DNA of 64,000 bases from Chromobacterium violaceum ATCC 12472. Its GTDB lineage: Bacteria > Pseudomonadota > Gammaproteobacteria > Burkholderiales > Chromobacteriaceae. Positions within the stretch are counted from its first letter, which is position 1, and the number at the start of each line of letters is the position of its first letter. A program made the translations under genes and the position numbers. Under the pieces are notes generated by a model, which saw only the letters and a program-made list of their open reading frames with translations, did not search any database and was not told the DNA's origin. This document shows, piece after piece, positions 9,846 through 18,336 of this stretch. The stretch lies in contig NC_005085.1 in assembly GCF_000007705.1 (NCBI RefSeq), forward strand, positions 2,055,752 through 2,119,751, read 5' to 3'.

Positions 9846-11327
9846 TCAGCCATTCGGCGCCAACTGTTCGCAGGCGAGCTGGCCGACGCGCACCAGGGCC
9901 GCCAGGTAGCGTTCGTCCAGCGGGTAGCAGCAGGACAGGCGCATCGCGTTGCGGTAGCGGCCGCCGGGCGAGCTGAGCGGGCCGGGAATCAGGCTGATCT
10001 TCTCCGCCATCGCGGCGTGGAACAGCGCCACGCTGTCGCAGCCCTCCGGCAGTTCCAGCCAGATCAGGAAGCCGCCCTGGGGCTGGGTGGCGCGGGTGCC
10101 GGCCGGGAAATGGCGGGCGATCAGCCCGCGCACCTTCTCCACGTGCGCGGCGTAGCGGCGCTTCAGCGTGCGCAGGTGGTGGTCGTAGCCGCCCGATTCC
10201 AGAAACGCGCCCAGCGTTTCCGCCAGCACCGCCGGCTGCGCGACGGAGGAGGCGAATTTCAGCTTGCGCAGCGCCGCGCCGAAGCGGCCGCCTTCCATCC
10301 AGCCGATGCGGAAATCCGGCGCCAGCGTCTTGGTATAGCTGGCGCAGACGATGACCCAGCCGTCGGCGTCGAATGCCTTCACCGCCGGCGCCAGGGTGTC
10401 GGAAAACTGCAGTTCGGCGTACAGAGCGTCCTCGATCAGCGGCACCTGGTGCCGGTTGACCAGCTTCGCCAGCCGCTTCTTGTTCTCCAGCGGCATGCAG
10501 CAGCCCAGCGGATTGTGCACGTTGGGCATGGCCACCAGCGCCTGGATGCGTTTTTCCTCCAGCAGCACTTCCACCGCGTCTATCGACAGGCCCGTCTGCG
10601 GATCGGTGGGAATCTCCACCGCCTTCAGCCCCAGGCTGGCCAGCAGCGGCAGCAGGTTGAAATAAGTCGGCGATTCCAGCCCCACCGCGTCGCCGTGGCG
10701 GGTGACGGCGCGCAGCGCCAGCTGCAGCGCCTCCATGCAGCCGTGGGTGAGGATGATGTTGTCCGGCTGCAGCGTCATGCCCAGGTCCATGCCGCGGCGG
10801 GCGATCTGGGTGCGCAAGCGTTCCGGGCCCGGCGGCAGCGCGTAGGTGCTGACCATGCCCGGCTGGCGGCGCAGGATCTGGCCCATCAGCCTGGCCAGCT
10901 TGTTGCCGGGATAGAAGTCGCCGCCGCGCGGGCAGGCCAGCGCCAGGTCGATGAAGCCCTCGGACTGCTGCGCCTGCAGCACGGTGCCGATCAGGTCCAG
11001 CACCGCGTGCTTGGTCGGCGAGGCGGGGCCGCTCTCGGTGCCGGCCTGCCGCGCCGGGGACGGCAGCCGCGCGCGCACGTAGTAGCCCGACTGCGGCCGC
11101 GCCTCGATCAGGCCGCGGTCTTCCAGCACGCGGTAGGCGCTGACCACGGTGTTGAGGCTGAGCTGGCGGCTGTGGGCGGCACGGCGCACCGACGGCAGCC
11201 GCGAGCCGGGCGGCAGCGTGCCGCGGCTGATCGCCAGCGACAGGTCGTCGGCGAGCTGCTGATAGAGGGTGGCGGCGCTGTTCTGCATCGTCGGGCTTTC
11301 GGCGGGGAGGGGCACAGCGTTCATCAT
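9846..11327 (-). CDS. MocR-family regulator (GntR HTH fused to aminotransferase-like domain)
   Basis: A DNA-binding regulator that probably senses an amino compound through pyridoxal phosphate. The 493-residue protein has a GntR winged helix at about residues 20-85 (PPGSRLPSVRRAAHSRQLS) and an aminotransferase fold I domain to the C-terminus, with the PLP-anchoring lysine in CASYTKTLAPDFRIGW. It is divergent from a LysE-family exporter gene, the usual arrangement for a MocR protein controlling a neighbour. A closely similar pair occurs at 49.8-52.1 kb. The second in-frame start (11288) is possible since no good ribosome site precedes either. Confidence 0.9.
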   Translation of the reverse strand: MMNAVPLPAESPTMQNSAATLYQQLADDLSLAISRGTLPPGSRLPSVRRAAHSRQLSLNTVVSAYRVLEDRGLIEARPQSGYYVRARLPSPARQAGTESGPASPTKHAVLDLIGTVLQAQQSEGFIDLALACPRGGDFYPGNKLARLMGQILRRQPGMVSTYALPPGPERLRTQIARRGMDLGMTLQPDNIILTHGCMEALQLALRAVTRHGDAVGLESPTYFNLLPLLASLGLKAVEIPTDPQTGLSIDAVEVLLEEKRIQALVAMPNVHNPLGCCMPLENKKRLAKLVNRHQVPLIEDALYAELQFSDTLAPAVKAFDADGWVIVCASYTKTLAPDFRIGWMEGGRFGAALRKLKFASSVAQPAVLAETLGAFLESGGYDHHLRTLKRRYAAHVEKVRGLIARHFPAGTRATQPQGGFLIWLELPEGCDSVALFHAAMAEKISLIPGPLSSPGGRYRNAMRLSCCYPLDERYLAALVRVGQLACEQLAPNG

Positions 11328-11356
11328 AGTGGAGGGTGACAGTTGCTGAAAAGATT

Positions 11357-11399
11357 AATCTGTAACCAGATCAATAATGGATTTTTGAATCTGTATCCA
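11357..11399. promoter_or_regulatory. direct repeats, candidate MocR operator
   Basis: AATCTGTAACCA (11357-11368) and AATCTGTATCCA (11388-11399) match at 11 of 12 positions and are spaced 31 bp start to start, about three helical turns, in the divergent MocR/LysE promoter region. Direct repeats are typical of MocR operators. Binding is inferred. Confidence 0.5.
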
Positions 11400-11472
11400 T
11401 CAAGACAGTCCGCTTAGCATGTCCGGGTGGGCAAGGGCCTGTCGCCGCTTGCCGTTTCGCAGGAGATCCTCG

Positions 11473-12093
11473 ATGCCGGAATTCGCTTTGCTGTCCTATG
11501 TCGCCCTGATGTCGATCACGCCGGGGCCCAATAACCTGATGCTGGCCTCGTCCGGCGTCAATTTCGGCTTCCGCCGCACCGTGCCGCACATGCTGGGCAT
11601 CAGCCTGGGCTGCGCGCTGCAGGTGTTCATCGTGGCCATGCTGCTGGCGCAGATGCTGGGCTGGCTGTCGTCGTGGCGCCTGCCGCTGGCGGTGGCCGGC
11701 TGCGTCTACCTGTTGTGGCTGTCGTGGCAGATCGCCCGTTCCGGCCAGCCGGAAGCGCGCGAGCAGGCCCGGCCGCTGGGCTTCATCGGCGCGGCGCTGT
11801 TCCAGTGGCTGAATCCCAAGGCCTGGGTGATGGTGCTGAACGCGTCCATCCTGTTCATGCCGGCTGGCGAGGGCGGGCGCTGGCTGGCGGCGCTGTTGCT
11901 GGCGCTGGTGTTCGCCGTGGTCAACCTGCCCTGCATCAGCGTGTGGGCCTGGGGCGGCGAGAAACTGCGGCGCTCGCTGTCCGCGCCCCGCGCCTTGCTG
12001 CTCTACAACCTGACGATGGGCGCGCTGATGGCCGTCACCGCGCTATGGCTGCTCTATGACGAACTGGCACCGGCGCTTGCCCTGACGGCATGA
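11473..12093 (+). CDS. LysE/RhtB-family amino acid exporter
   Basis: Inner-membrane exporter of amino acids or related metabolites, 206 residues with about six hydrophobic helices. The N-terminal signature SITPGPNNLMLASSG is diagnostic for the LysE/RhtB family. Start ATG 11473 is chosen because AGGAG lies at 11461-11465; a longer frame starting at 11419 would add a non-hydrophobic, Arg-rich lead. Expression is probably governed by the divergent MocR regulator. The specific substrate is unknown. A paralogue with a near-identical signature lies at 51471. Confidence 0.9.
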   Translation: MPEFALLSYVALMSITPGPNNLMLASSGVNFGFRRTVPHMLGISLGCALQVFIVAMLLAQMLGWLSSWRLPLAVAGCVYLLWLSWQIARSGQPEAREQARPLGFIGAALFQWLNPKAWVMVLNASILFMPAGEGGRWLAALLLALVFAVVNLPCISVWAWGGEKLRRSLSAPRALLLYNLTMGALMAVTALWLLYDELAPALALTA

Positions 12094-12191
12094 TGTCCTT
12101 TTCTGGCAGGGGCTTGTCCGGAGATGGCCTTATTTGCTGGCCATATCCGCCATACGATGCTGTCCATATCCACACCGCCGGGGGAGGCGAA

Positions 12192-12743
12192 ATGAAAAAG
12201 ACCGCATTGCTGGTGATTGATGTCCAGGATTCCTTTCTGCACCGCCCGTACTGGGACGAGCGCGAGCTGCCCGCCTATCGGGACGCGCAACTGAGGCTGA
12301 TCGCCGGCGCCGAGGCGAGCGGGGTGCCTGTCGTCAACATTCTCCATACCGACGACGACGAGGCCTTCCGGCTGGAGTCCGGGCTGGTCAAGCCGCAGTC
12401 CTGGCTGAAACACCGGCCGGCGGCGTCTTTCGTCAAGCATGTGCACAATGCGCTGACCGATTCCGGCCTGCAGGACTGGCTGATCAAGCATGGCATCCAG
12501 AAGCTGGTGATTTCCGGCATCCGCACCGAGCAGTGTTGCGAAACCACCACCCGCGTGGCCTCAGACTTGGGCTACGAGGTGGATTTCGTCACCGAGGCGA
12601 CCTTGACCTTTCCGATGACCCATGCGGGCAGCGGCGCGGTCTACAGCGCCGCCGACATCCGCGCCCGCACCGAGCTGGTGCTGGCCGGGCGCTTCGCGAC
12701 CATCGTCACGGTGGAAGAGGCCCTGCGGCGGATGGCGGATTAA
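12192..12743 (+). CDS. isochorismatase-family cysteine hydrolase
   Basis: A 183-residue cytoplasmic hydrolase of the isochorismatase/nicotinamidase superfamily. The catalytic triad is visible: Asp10 in LLVIDVQDSF, the lysine in AASFVKHVHNAL, and the nucleophile cysteine in ISGIRTEQCCETTTR. The substrate (nicotinamide, an N-carbamoyl compound or isochorismate) is not defined, and no siderophore genes adjoin it. Start ATG 12192 has a strong GGGGAGG site 5 bases upstream; a longer frame from 12090 lacks one. Its stop overlaps the left end of a palindromic repeat. Confidence 0.88.
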   Translation: MKKTALLVIDVQDSFLHRPYWDERELPAYRDAQLRLIAGAEASGVPVVNILHTDDDEAFRLESGLVKPQSWLKHRPAASFVKHVHNALTDSGLQDWLIKHGIQKLVISGIRTEQCCETTTRVASDLGYEVDFVTEATLTFPMTHAGSGAVYSAADIRARTELVLAGRFATIVTVEEALRRMAD

Positions 12744-12855
12744 GAGCGGCCAACAGCATTCCTGATGCGGCGCTGCGCCGGCTTGTCGTACCCAAGTACG
12801 GCCTGCGTCGGCGCGCCTTGCCTCTGCCGTGAAACTGATTTTTGTTGGCCGCTCT
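12743..12855. repeat. dispersed palindromic intergenic repeat, copy 1
   Basis: A 113-bp element bounded by a perfect 13-bp inverted repeat (AGAGCGGCCAACA at 12743-12755, TGTTGGCCGCTCT at 12843-12855). An inner hairpin has CGTAC-CCAA-GTACG at its tip. A second, diverged copy occurs at about 48243-48358 and shares TGCGTCGGCGCG and CTTGCCTCTGCCGT. No reading frame is conserved. This looks like a REP/MITE-type unit. Confidence 0.75.
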
Positions 12856-13021
12856 AATTCCTTTCCGCTCCGGCTCCCCCCGCCGGGGGGCAAGGAAGTC
12901 CATCATTCCCGAGCTGACTCATGGTGGCGAGGGACGGCATCGGATTCCGGGCAGGCGCTTGCGGATTGACGCCGTCATGCCATAAGGTGTCGAAATGCAA
13001 CTATCCGCACAAGGAGCAAGC

Positions 13022-13234
13022 ATGTCTCAACACGCATCGAGCGTCCCGCCCGACGGGCTGCCGGCTTATCGGCTGCTGACCGGGCCGGACGACTCGGCCT
13101 TCTGCAAACGGGTCAGCGAAGCGCTGGCGCAGGGCTATCGGCTGCATGGCTCGCCGGCGGCCACCTTCAACGGCGAGCGCGTGATCGTCGCGCAGGCGGT
13201 GCTGTGGCCGGGAGCGAACGATGCCGCTGGCTGA
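13022..13234 (+). CDS. DUF1737-type small protein
   Basis: A 70-residue protein with the pattern YRLLTGPDDSAFCKRVSEAL, then GYRLHGSP and FNGERVIVAQAVLWP, which I recognise as the DUF1737 family of unknown function. Start ATG 13022 is preferred to 12995 because AAGGAG lies at 13010-13015. The 3' end overlaps the next gene by 14 bases, so the two are translationally coupled. No membrane segment or catalytic motif is visible. Confidence 0.8.
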   Translation: MSQHASSVPPDGLPAYRLLTGPDDSAFCKRVSEALAQGYRLHGSPAATFNGERVIVAQAVLWPGANDAAG

Positions 13235-14123
13235 CGTGGCGCAGGCGCTGGCCATCGTGCTGGTCTGGGGCGTGAACTTCGTGGTGATCAAATGGGGCGT
13301 GGCCGGCGTGCCGCCGCTGCTGCTGGGCGCGCTGCGTTTCGCGCTGGTGGCGCTGCCGGCGGTATTCGTCATCAGGCGGCCGGCCCTGCCGTGGCGCTAC
13401 CTGGCGCTGTATGGGCTGACGGTGGGCGTGGGGCAGTTCGGCTGCCTGTTTTCCGCGATCAAGCTGGGCATGCCGGCCGGACTCGCCTCGGTGGTGCTGC
13501 AGTCGCAGGCCTTTTTCACGCTGCTGCTGGCTCGGGTGTTTCTAGGCGAGCGCTGGCAGGCCAGCCAGCTGGTTGGCCTGCTGCTGGCTTTGGGCGGCCT
13601 GGCGCTGATCGGCATGGGCAAGGGCGGCGACATGACCGCGGTCGGCTTCGGCCTGACCATCGCCGCGGCCACCAGCTGGGCAGCGTCCAATGTCGTGGTG
13701 CGCGCGATAGGCCGCGCCGGCTTCAAGGTGGAGCCGCTGGGCCTGGTGGTGTGGTCCAGCCTGGTGCCGCCGATTCCCTTCCTGCTGTTGTCGTGGCGGC
13801 TGGAAGGCGGCGAGCGCATGGCGGCGGCGCTGCGAGGCTTCGACGGGCAGTCGCTGTTCGCCGTCGCCTATCTGGCCTTTGTGGCCACCATGTTCGGCTA
13901 TGGGCTGTGGAGCCGCCTGCTGGCGCGGCACGCCGCGGCCAAGGTGGCGCCGTTCTCGCTGCTGGTGCCGGTGGTGGGATTGCTGGCTTCGCACTGGCTG
14001 CTGAGCGAGACGCTGACGCCCGCTCAGTTGGCCGGCAGCGGCCTGCTGATGGCCGGCCTGCTGGCCACGGTGTTCGGCGGCAGGCTGTTGGCGGCGGCGG
14101 AGGGCAGGACTCGCCGTGCGTGA
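13221..14123 (+). CDS. EamA-family (DMT) membrane transporter
   Basis: A 300-residue inner-membrane protein with about ten hydrophobic helices arranged as two EamA repeats, typical of the drug/metabolite transporter superfamily that exports amino acids or other metabolites. The opening segment ALAIVLVWGVNFVVIKWGV is characteristic of the first repeat. It overlaps the upstream DUF1737 gene by 14 bases and the downstream regulator gene by 8 bases, so the three form one translationally coupled cluster. The substrate is unknown. Confidence 0.9.
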   Translation: MPLADVAQALAIVLVWGVNFVVIKWGVAGVPPLLLGALRFALVALPAVFVIRRPALPWRYLALYGLTVGVGQFGCLFSAIKLGMPAGLASVVLQSQAFFTLLLARVFLGERWQASQLVGLLLALGGLALIGMGKGGDMTAVGFGLTIAAATSWAASNVVVRAIGRAGFKVEPLGLVVWSSLVPPIPFLLLSWRLEGGERMAAALRGFDGQSLFAVAYLAFVATMFGYGLWSRLLARHAAAKVAPFSLLVPVVGLLASHWLLSETLTPAQLAGSGLLMAGLLATVFGGRLLAAAEGRTRRA

Positions 14124-15030
14124 CGTCTATTTCCTGCTGTCGCCCTGCGTGCTGCTGCTGGACCTGGCCGGCCCGGCCGACGCTTTCAGGCTGGCAGGCC
14201 AGCATGGCGCGGCGTTCCGGCTGCATTACGTGAGCGCGTCGACGGAGGTGGAGACCTCGCTGGGCCTGCCGCTGGGCGGCCTCGCGCCCTTGCCGGACGC
14301 GCTGCCGGACGGCGCGGTGGTGGTGGCGCCGGGTTCGACCCCGTCCATCGAGGCCTATGCCAGGCCGGAGGCGAGGCGGGTGGTCGCCTGGCTGGCCTCG
14401 CGCCGGCATCGAACGGGCATACGCTGGGCGGGCGTCTGCTCGGGCAGCCTGCTGCTGGCGGAGGCCGGCCTGTTCGACGGCCGCGCCTGCACCAGCCACC
14501 ACTCCTTGATCGAACGGCTGCGCGCGCTGGCGCCGGCGGCCCGGGTGCAGGAAAACCGGGTGTTCGTCGCCGACGGTCCGTGCTACAGCAGCGCAGGCAT
14601 CACCGCCGGCATCGATCTGGCGCTGCATCTGATCGCCGAATTGGCCGATCCCGCCGTGGCCCGCGCGGTGGCGCGCGAGATGGTGGTGTATTTCCGCCGC
14701 TCGCCGCAGGATCCGGAGCTGTCGCCGTGGCTGGCCTGGCGCAATCACCTGCATCCGGCGCTGCACCGCGCGCAGGACCTGATCTGCTCTGATCCGGTGC
14801 GCGATTGGCCGCTGGACGAACTGGCGGCCAGGGTCCACGTCAGCGCCCGCCACCTGTCGCGGCTGTTCCGCGACCAGGCCGGCGTCTCCGCGCACGACTA
14901 CCACCGCGCGCTGCGCCTGACGCTGGCCGAGCAATGGCGCTCGGCGGGGCTCAGCAAGGAAAAAGCCGCGCTGTCCGCCGGTTTTTCATCGGCCAGGCAG
15001 ATGAACCGGGCCGCCGCCGCGCATGACTGA
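14116..15030 (+). CDS. GlxA-type regulator (DJ-1/PfpI domain plus AraC HTH)
   Basis: Transcription regulator of 304 residues, starting at GTG 14116. The N-terminal DJ-1/PfpI-like domain (about 1-185) contains the nucleophile-elbow cysteine in WAGVCSGSLLLAEAGL. The C-terminal AraC region (about 215-304) shows two HTH units, LDELAARVHVSARHLSRLF and AALSAGFSSARQM. The protein stops at NRAAAAHD, slightly earlier than the usual end of the second HTH, so the tail may be truncated. It is coupled to the upstream EamA exporter gene, which it may regulate. Confidence 0.85.
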   Translation: MRDVYFLLSPCVLLLDLAGPADAFRLAGQHGAAFRLHYVSASTEVETSLGLPLGGLAPLPDALPDGAVVVAPGSTPSIEAYARPEARRVVAWLASRRHRTGIRWAGVCSGSLLLAEAGLFDGRACTSHHSLIERLRALAPAARVQENRVFVADGPCYSSAGITAGIDLALHLIAELADPAVARAVAREMVVYFRRSPQDPELSPWLAWRNHLHPALHRAQDLICSDPVRDWPLDELAARVHVSARHLSRLFRDQAGVSAHDYHRALRLTLAEQWRSAGLSKEKAALSAGFSSARQMNRAAAAHD

Positions 15031-15054
15031 GCGGCGGCGCATGCCGTCCGCGTC

Positions 15055-15081
15055 TCAAGTTTCATCAGTTATTGCCGATGT
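15055..15081 (+). promoter_or_regulatory. sigma-28 (FliA) flagellar promoter
   Basis: TCAAGTTT, 11 bases, then GCCGATGT. Against the consensus TAAAGTTT-N11-GCCGATAA this matches 7/8 and 6/8 with exact spacing. It lies 63 bases before the flgP-like start, placing the pair with late flagellar genes. Confidence 0.75.
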
Positions 15082-15143
15082 TTCAGGTTGACGAGCTCCG
15101 GGAATGGTTCATACCATTCCATCAACACCTATCGGTAATTGCC

Positions 15144-15854
15144 ATGAATACAGTCCGCCGTATGCCTCGCCTCGCCTTGCTTGCCCTGATGGCCGGTTTG
15201 ACCGCCTGCGCCACGCCCGCCCCGCAGAAATCCTCGATGGGCGCGCCGATGCCGATGAAGGAGAGCGGCTCGGTCCCGTCGGGAGTCGGCTACGTCGGCT
15301 CCGGCGACGAGGCCGCCAGCGGCGAGGAGGTGAAGGTGGTGGTGAAGGAAGTGAATCCCTTCCGGCCCATCGTCGTCCGGGTGACCGGCTCCGGCGCCGC
15401 GCCTTACACCAACAGCCTGACGCCGTCGCAGCGCAAGCTGCTGGCGATGCGGGCCGCCCGGCTGGACGCTTTCCGCTCGATAGCGGAACAGGTGCAGGGC
15501 ATGAAGCTGGTCGGCAACAGCTCGGTGTCGAACATGATCGCCAACAGCGATAGCTTCCGCACCTATGTGGACGCCTATCTGCGCGGCGTCACCATCGTCT
15601 CCACCGTGATGAAGCCGGACGGCACCAGCGAGGCGGTGGCCGAAATCACGCTGGATCAGGAGTTCTACAAGCAATTCCGCAATTCGATGGAAAAGACCGG
15701 CAGCGTGATGCAGGCCGCCAAGGAAACCGGCACCGCGGGCGCGCTGTGTCCGGAGGGCAATTGCGGCGCCACCAAGGTGGTCCCCGCGCCGGCGGCTATG
15801 CCCATGACCGCCTCACCTGCCCGCTACAGCAGCAATTTCTACGTGAACCAGTGA
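15144..15854 (+). CDS. flgP: FlgP-like LPP20-family outer-membrane lipoprotein
   Basis: Predicted lipoprotein of 236 residues with lipobox LTAC at residues 19-22. The central domain (VRVTGSGAAP through AEITLDQEFYKQF) resembles the LPP20/FlgP family, which forms basal-disk or stabilising structures around sheathed and polar flagellar motors. Start ATG 15144 is chosen because it puts a proper signal peptide at the N-terminus; an upstream in-frame ATG at 15072 falls in the promoter. The TGA stop overlaps the next ATG by one base, and the partner is FlgT-like, supporting the flagellar assignment. A FliA promoter precedes it. Confidence 0.72.
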   Translation: MNTVRRMPRLALLALMAGLTACATPAPQKSSMGAPMPMKESGSVPSGVGYVGSGDEAASGEEVKVVVKEVNPFRPIVVRVTGSGAAPYTNSLTPSQRKLLAMRAARLDAFRSIAEQVQGMKLVGNSSVSNMIANSDSFRTYVDAYLRGVTIVSTVMKPDGTSEAVAEITLDQEFYKQFRNSMEKTGSVMQAAKETGTAGALCPEGNCGATKVVPAPAAMPMTASPARYSSNFYVNQ

Positions 15855-17146
15855 TGAAGCGAACCGCTATCCGTGCCGCCGCTCTTGCGGCGGCATTTGT
15901 TTTGTCGGCCGCGGCGCGGGCGGAACGCCTGAGCGCCGAGGGCGTGGCGCCGCTGGACAACGGACCGGTGGCCGCGCGCCACATGGCGATACAGGATGCG
16001 TTGAAGCTGATCTCCATCCGCCAGGGCGCGCGGATCGAGTCGACCCAGGTGATGGAGATGGGCAGGCAGGGAGAGTCGGGCACGCTGACCGCCGCCGCGC
16101 CGGTTCAGGGATCGGTGCGGGTGGTGAGCGAGTACGCCGAAGGCAAGCTCTATCATGTCAAGGTCGAGGTGGATACCGCCAAGGCGGCGTCCGTGTCGAA
16201 CTCCGCATCCGAGAGGCGGAGCGATCCGTCCTGCCCGATGCCGGTGGGGCGGTCGATGAAGCGCAAGCTGGTGACCACGTATTTCGATGTCGCGCGCCCG
16301 GCCGAGGCGTCCGACATGCCGGACCTGGCGACGGCGCTGCCGACCGAGCTGGCGCGGCGGCTGTCGCGCAACGCCATGCTGATGGTGAGGGACGCCAACA
16401 CCGTGTCGGTGCTAGCGGACAGCCGTATCGCCGAGCCGGACGCCGGCTGGCAAACCGCGAGCCAGCTGGGGCAGCGCGAGAACGTGCAGTTCGTGGTGGC
16501 GGGGCGGGTATTGTCCACCTCGGTGACCGAAAAAGGCGTAAGGCTGTCCCTGTTCGAGTCCAACAACACCAGCCAGCAGGGCGCCTTCTACAACGGTCCC
16601 TTCGCCGGCATGTTCGGCAACGGCGTCAAATACGTGCCCACGCAGCGGCAGTTCGACCTCGAGTTCTGGATATACGACGGCCTGACCGGCTCGCTGCTGG
16701 CCAGGGAGCGCGTCAACGGCATGGCCAGCTCCAAGGGGCCAATCATCCCGCCCCAGCCCCAGCCTTTCGCTTCCGGGGCCTTCTGGCAGGGTGACTACGG
16801 CAAGCTGGTCAGCCAGCTGCTGGATCGCGCGTCCGACCGCATAGACAACATCATCTCCTGCATTCCGTTCTCGGCCCGGGTGGTGAGGCTGGAAGGCAAG
16901 CGCGTCTACATCAACGCCGGCCTGCTGGACGGCATGGCGGTCGGGGACAAGCTGCTGTTGTACAAGCGCGCCAGCGGCCAGCCGCTGCGCGACCTGATTT
17001 CCGGCCGCGAGCTGGGCATGCCGGAAAGCCTGAACGGCGACGTGAGCCTGATCCAGGTGCAGCCCAATTTCTCCATCGGCCTGGTGCAGGGCAGCGGCCG
17101 GGCGCCGTCGGAGGGCGATTACGTCCGCTTTGGAACGGCGCGCTGA
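15854..17146 (+). CDS. flgT: FlgT-like flagellar assembly protein
   Basis: Secreted periplasmic protein of 430 residues with a signal peptide ending near AAARA (residue 23). An N-terminal domain (APLDNGPVAARHMAIQDAL) resembles FlgT domain N, the middle region (about 140-330) resembles the TolB-like FlgT-M domain, and the C-terminal part with GMAVGDKLLLYKR resembles FlgT-C. FlgT forms the H-ring around the motor in Vibrio and is genetically linked to flgP/flgO. The start overlaps the flgP stop (TGATG). No other flagellar structural gene is adjacent. Identification rests on domain order and operon partner. Confidence 0.72.
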   Translation: MKRTAIRAAALAAAFVLSAAARAERLSAEGVAPLDNGPVAARHMAIQDALKLISIRQGARIESTQVMEMGRQGESGTLTAAAPVQGSVRVVSEYAEGKLYHVKVEVDTAKAASVSNSASERRSDPSCPMPVGRSMKRKLVTTYFDVARPAEASDMPDLATALPTELARRLSRNAMLMVRDANTVSVLADSRIAEPDAGWQTASQLGQRENVQFVVAGRVLSTSVTEKGVRLSLFESNNTSQQGAFYNGPFAGMFGNGVKYVPTQRQFDLEFWIYDGLTGSLLARERVNGMASSKGPIIPPQPQPFASGAFWQGDYGKLVSQLLDRASDRIDNIISCIPFSARVVRLEGKRVYINAGLLDGMAVGDKLLLYKRASGQPLRDLISGRELGMPESLNGDVSLIQVQPNFSIGLVQGSGRAPSEGDYVRFGTAR

Positions 17147-17177
17147 TGTTGGTTTTTTCTGCTCAAAGTTCCGCTGT

Positions 17178-17211
17178 TTGCAATTTATTTTTGTATTGAT
17201 AAGTATTATCA
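17178..17211 (+). promoter_or_regulatory. Fur box overlapping iron-importer promoter
   Basis: TGATAAGTATTATCA (17197-17211) matches the 7-1-7 Fur consensus TGATAATNATTATCA at all but one defined position. A TTGCAA (17178-17183) 16 bp before TAAGTA (17200-17205) makes a plausible promoter whose -10 lies under the box. Iron-dependent repression of the downstream ABC operon is expected. Confidence 0.82.
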
Positions 17212-17272
17212 GCTGGTGTTACGGTGCGTCCCTGCACATCGCGTTTCGTCTCAATCAAACAGGGGATACACC

Positions 17273-18265
17273 TTGAAACAGCAACTGATGTTGGCCGCCG
17301 CGCTGGCGGCCGCGGCCGGGCCGGCGCTGGCCGAGGAAGTGGTGGTATACAGCGCGCGGGGCGAGCAACTGCTCAAGCCCATCGTGGAAGCCTACAAGAA
17401 AGAGACCGGCGTCAGCGTCAAGCTGGTGTCGGACAAGGAAGGCCCGCTGATGGAGCGCCTGCGTGCCGAAGGCCGCAACAGCCCGGCCGACCTGTTGCTG
17501 ACGGTGGATGCCGGCAATCTGTGGCAGGCCGAGCGCATGGGCCTGCTGAAGGCGGTGCAGTCGCCGGTGCTGGATGCCAACGTTCCGGCCCACCTGCGCG
17601 ACCCGGCCAGGCAGTGGTACGGCCTGTCCATCCGCGCCCGCACCATCTTCTACAACACCCAGAAGGTGAAGCCGTCGCAGCTGTCCAGCTACGCCGATCT
17701 GGCCGATCCCAAGTGGAAAGGCAAGCTCTGCCTGCGCACTTCCAAGAAGGTGTACAACCAGTCGCTGGTCGGCATGATGCTGGCCGAGACCGGCCCGGCC
17801 AAGACCGAGCAGGTGATCAAGGGCTGGGTGGGGAATTTGGCCGCCGCGCCGTTCCCCGACGACACCAAGATGCTGGAAGCCATCGCCGCCGGCCAGTGCG
17901 AGGTCGGCATCGCCAACACCTATTACTACGGCCGGCTGATGGAGAAGTCGCCCAAGCTGCCGCTGGGCATCTTCTGGGCCGACCAGGCGGGCAAGGGCAC
18001 CCACGTCAACATCTCCGGCGCCGGCGTCACCCGTTACGCCAGGAACGAGAAGGGCGCGGTGAAGTTCCTGGAGTGGCTGAGCTCGGAGAAGGCGCAGAAC
18101 CTGTTCGCCGACGTCAACATGGAATTCCCGGTCAACCCCAAAGTGAAGCCCGACGCCCGCGTGGCGGCCTGGGGCGATTTCAAGCACAACTACATCAACG
18201 TCTCCCAAGCCGGCGCCCGCCAGGCTGAGGCGGTCAAGCTGATGGACCGCGCCGGCTACAAGTAA
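17273..18265 (+). CDS. fbpA: ferric iron ABC transporter, periplasmic binding protein
   Basis: Captures ferric iron in the periplasm and delivers it to the permease. Start is TTG 17273, with AGGGGA 6 bases upstream and an immediate signal peptide ([19 protein letters not shown]); the mature protein begins [13 protein letters not shown]. The 330-residue length and the paired tyrosines in [11 protein letters not shown], the usual iron ligands of FbpA/FutA-type proteins, support the call. It is the first gene of a three-gene operon with permease and ATPase, behind a Fur box. An ATG at 17288 is a less likely start because it shortens the signal's basic end. Confidence 0.92.
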   Translation: MKQQLMLAAALAAAAGPALAEEVVVYSARGEQLLKPIVEAYKKETGVSVKLVSDKEGPLMERLRAEGRNSPADLLLTVDAGNLWQAERMGLLKAVQSPVLDANVPAHLRDPARQWYGLSIRARTIFYNTQKVKPSQLSSYADLADPKWKGKLCLRTSKKVYNQSLVGMMLAETGPAKTEQVIKGWVGNLAAAPFPDDTKMLEAIAAGQCEVGIANTYYYGRLMEKSPKLPLGIFWADQAGKGTHVNISGAGVTRYARNEKGAVKFLEWLSSEKAQNLFADVNMEFPVNPKVKPDARVAAWGDFKHNYINVSQAGARQAEAVKLMDRAGYK

Positions 18266-18336
18266 GCCGCGCCTCTTGTATCGAACCGGGCCTGCCGTCA
18301 CGCGACGGCGGGCCCGCCGCCGTTGGATCGCATCGC

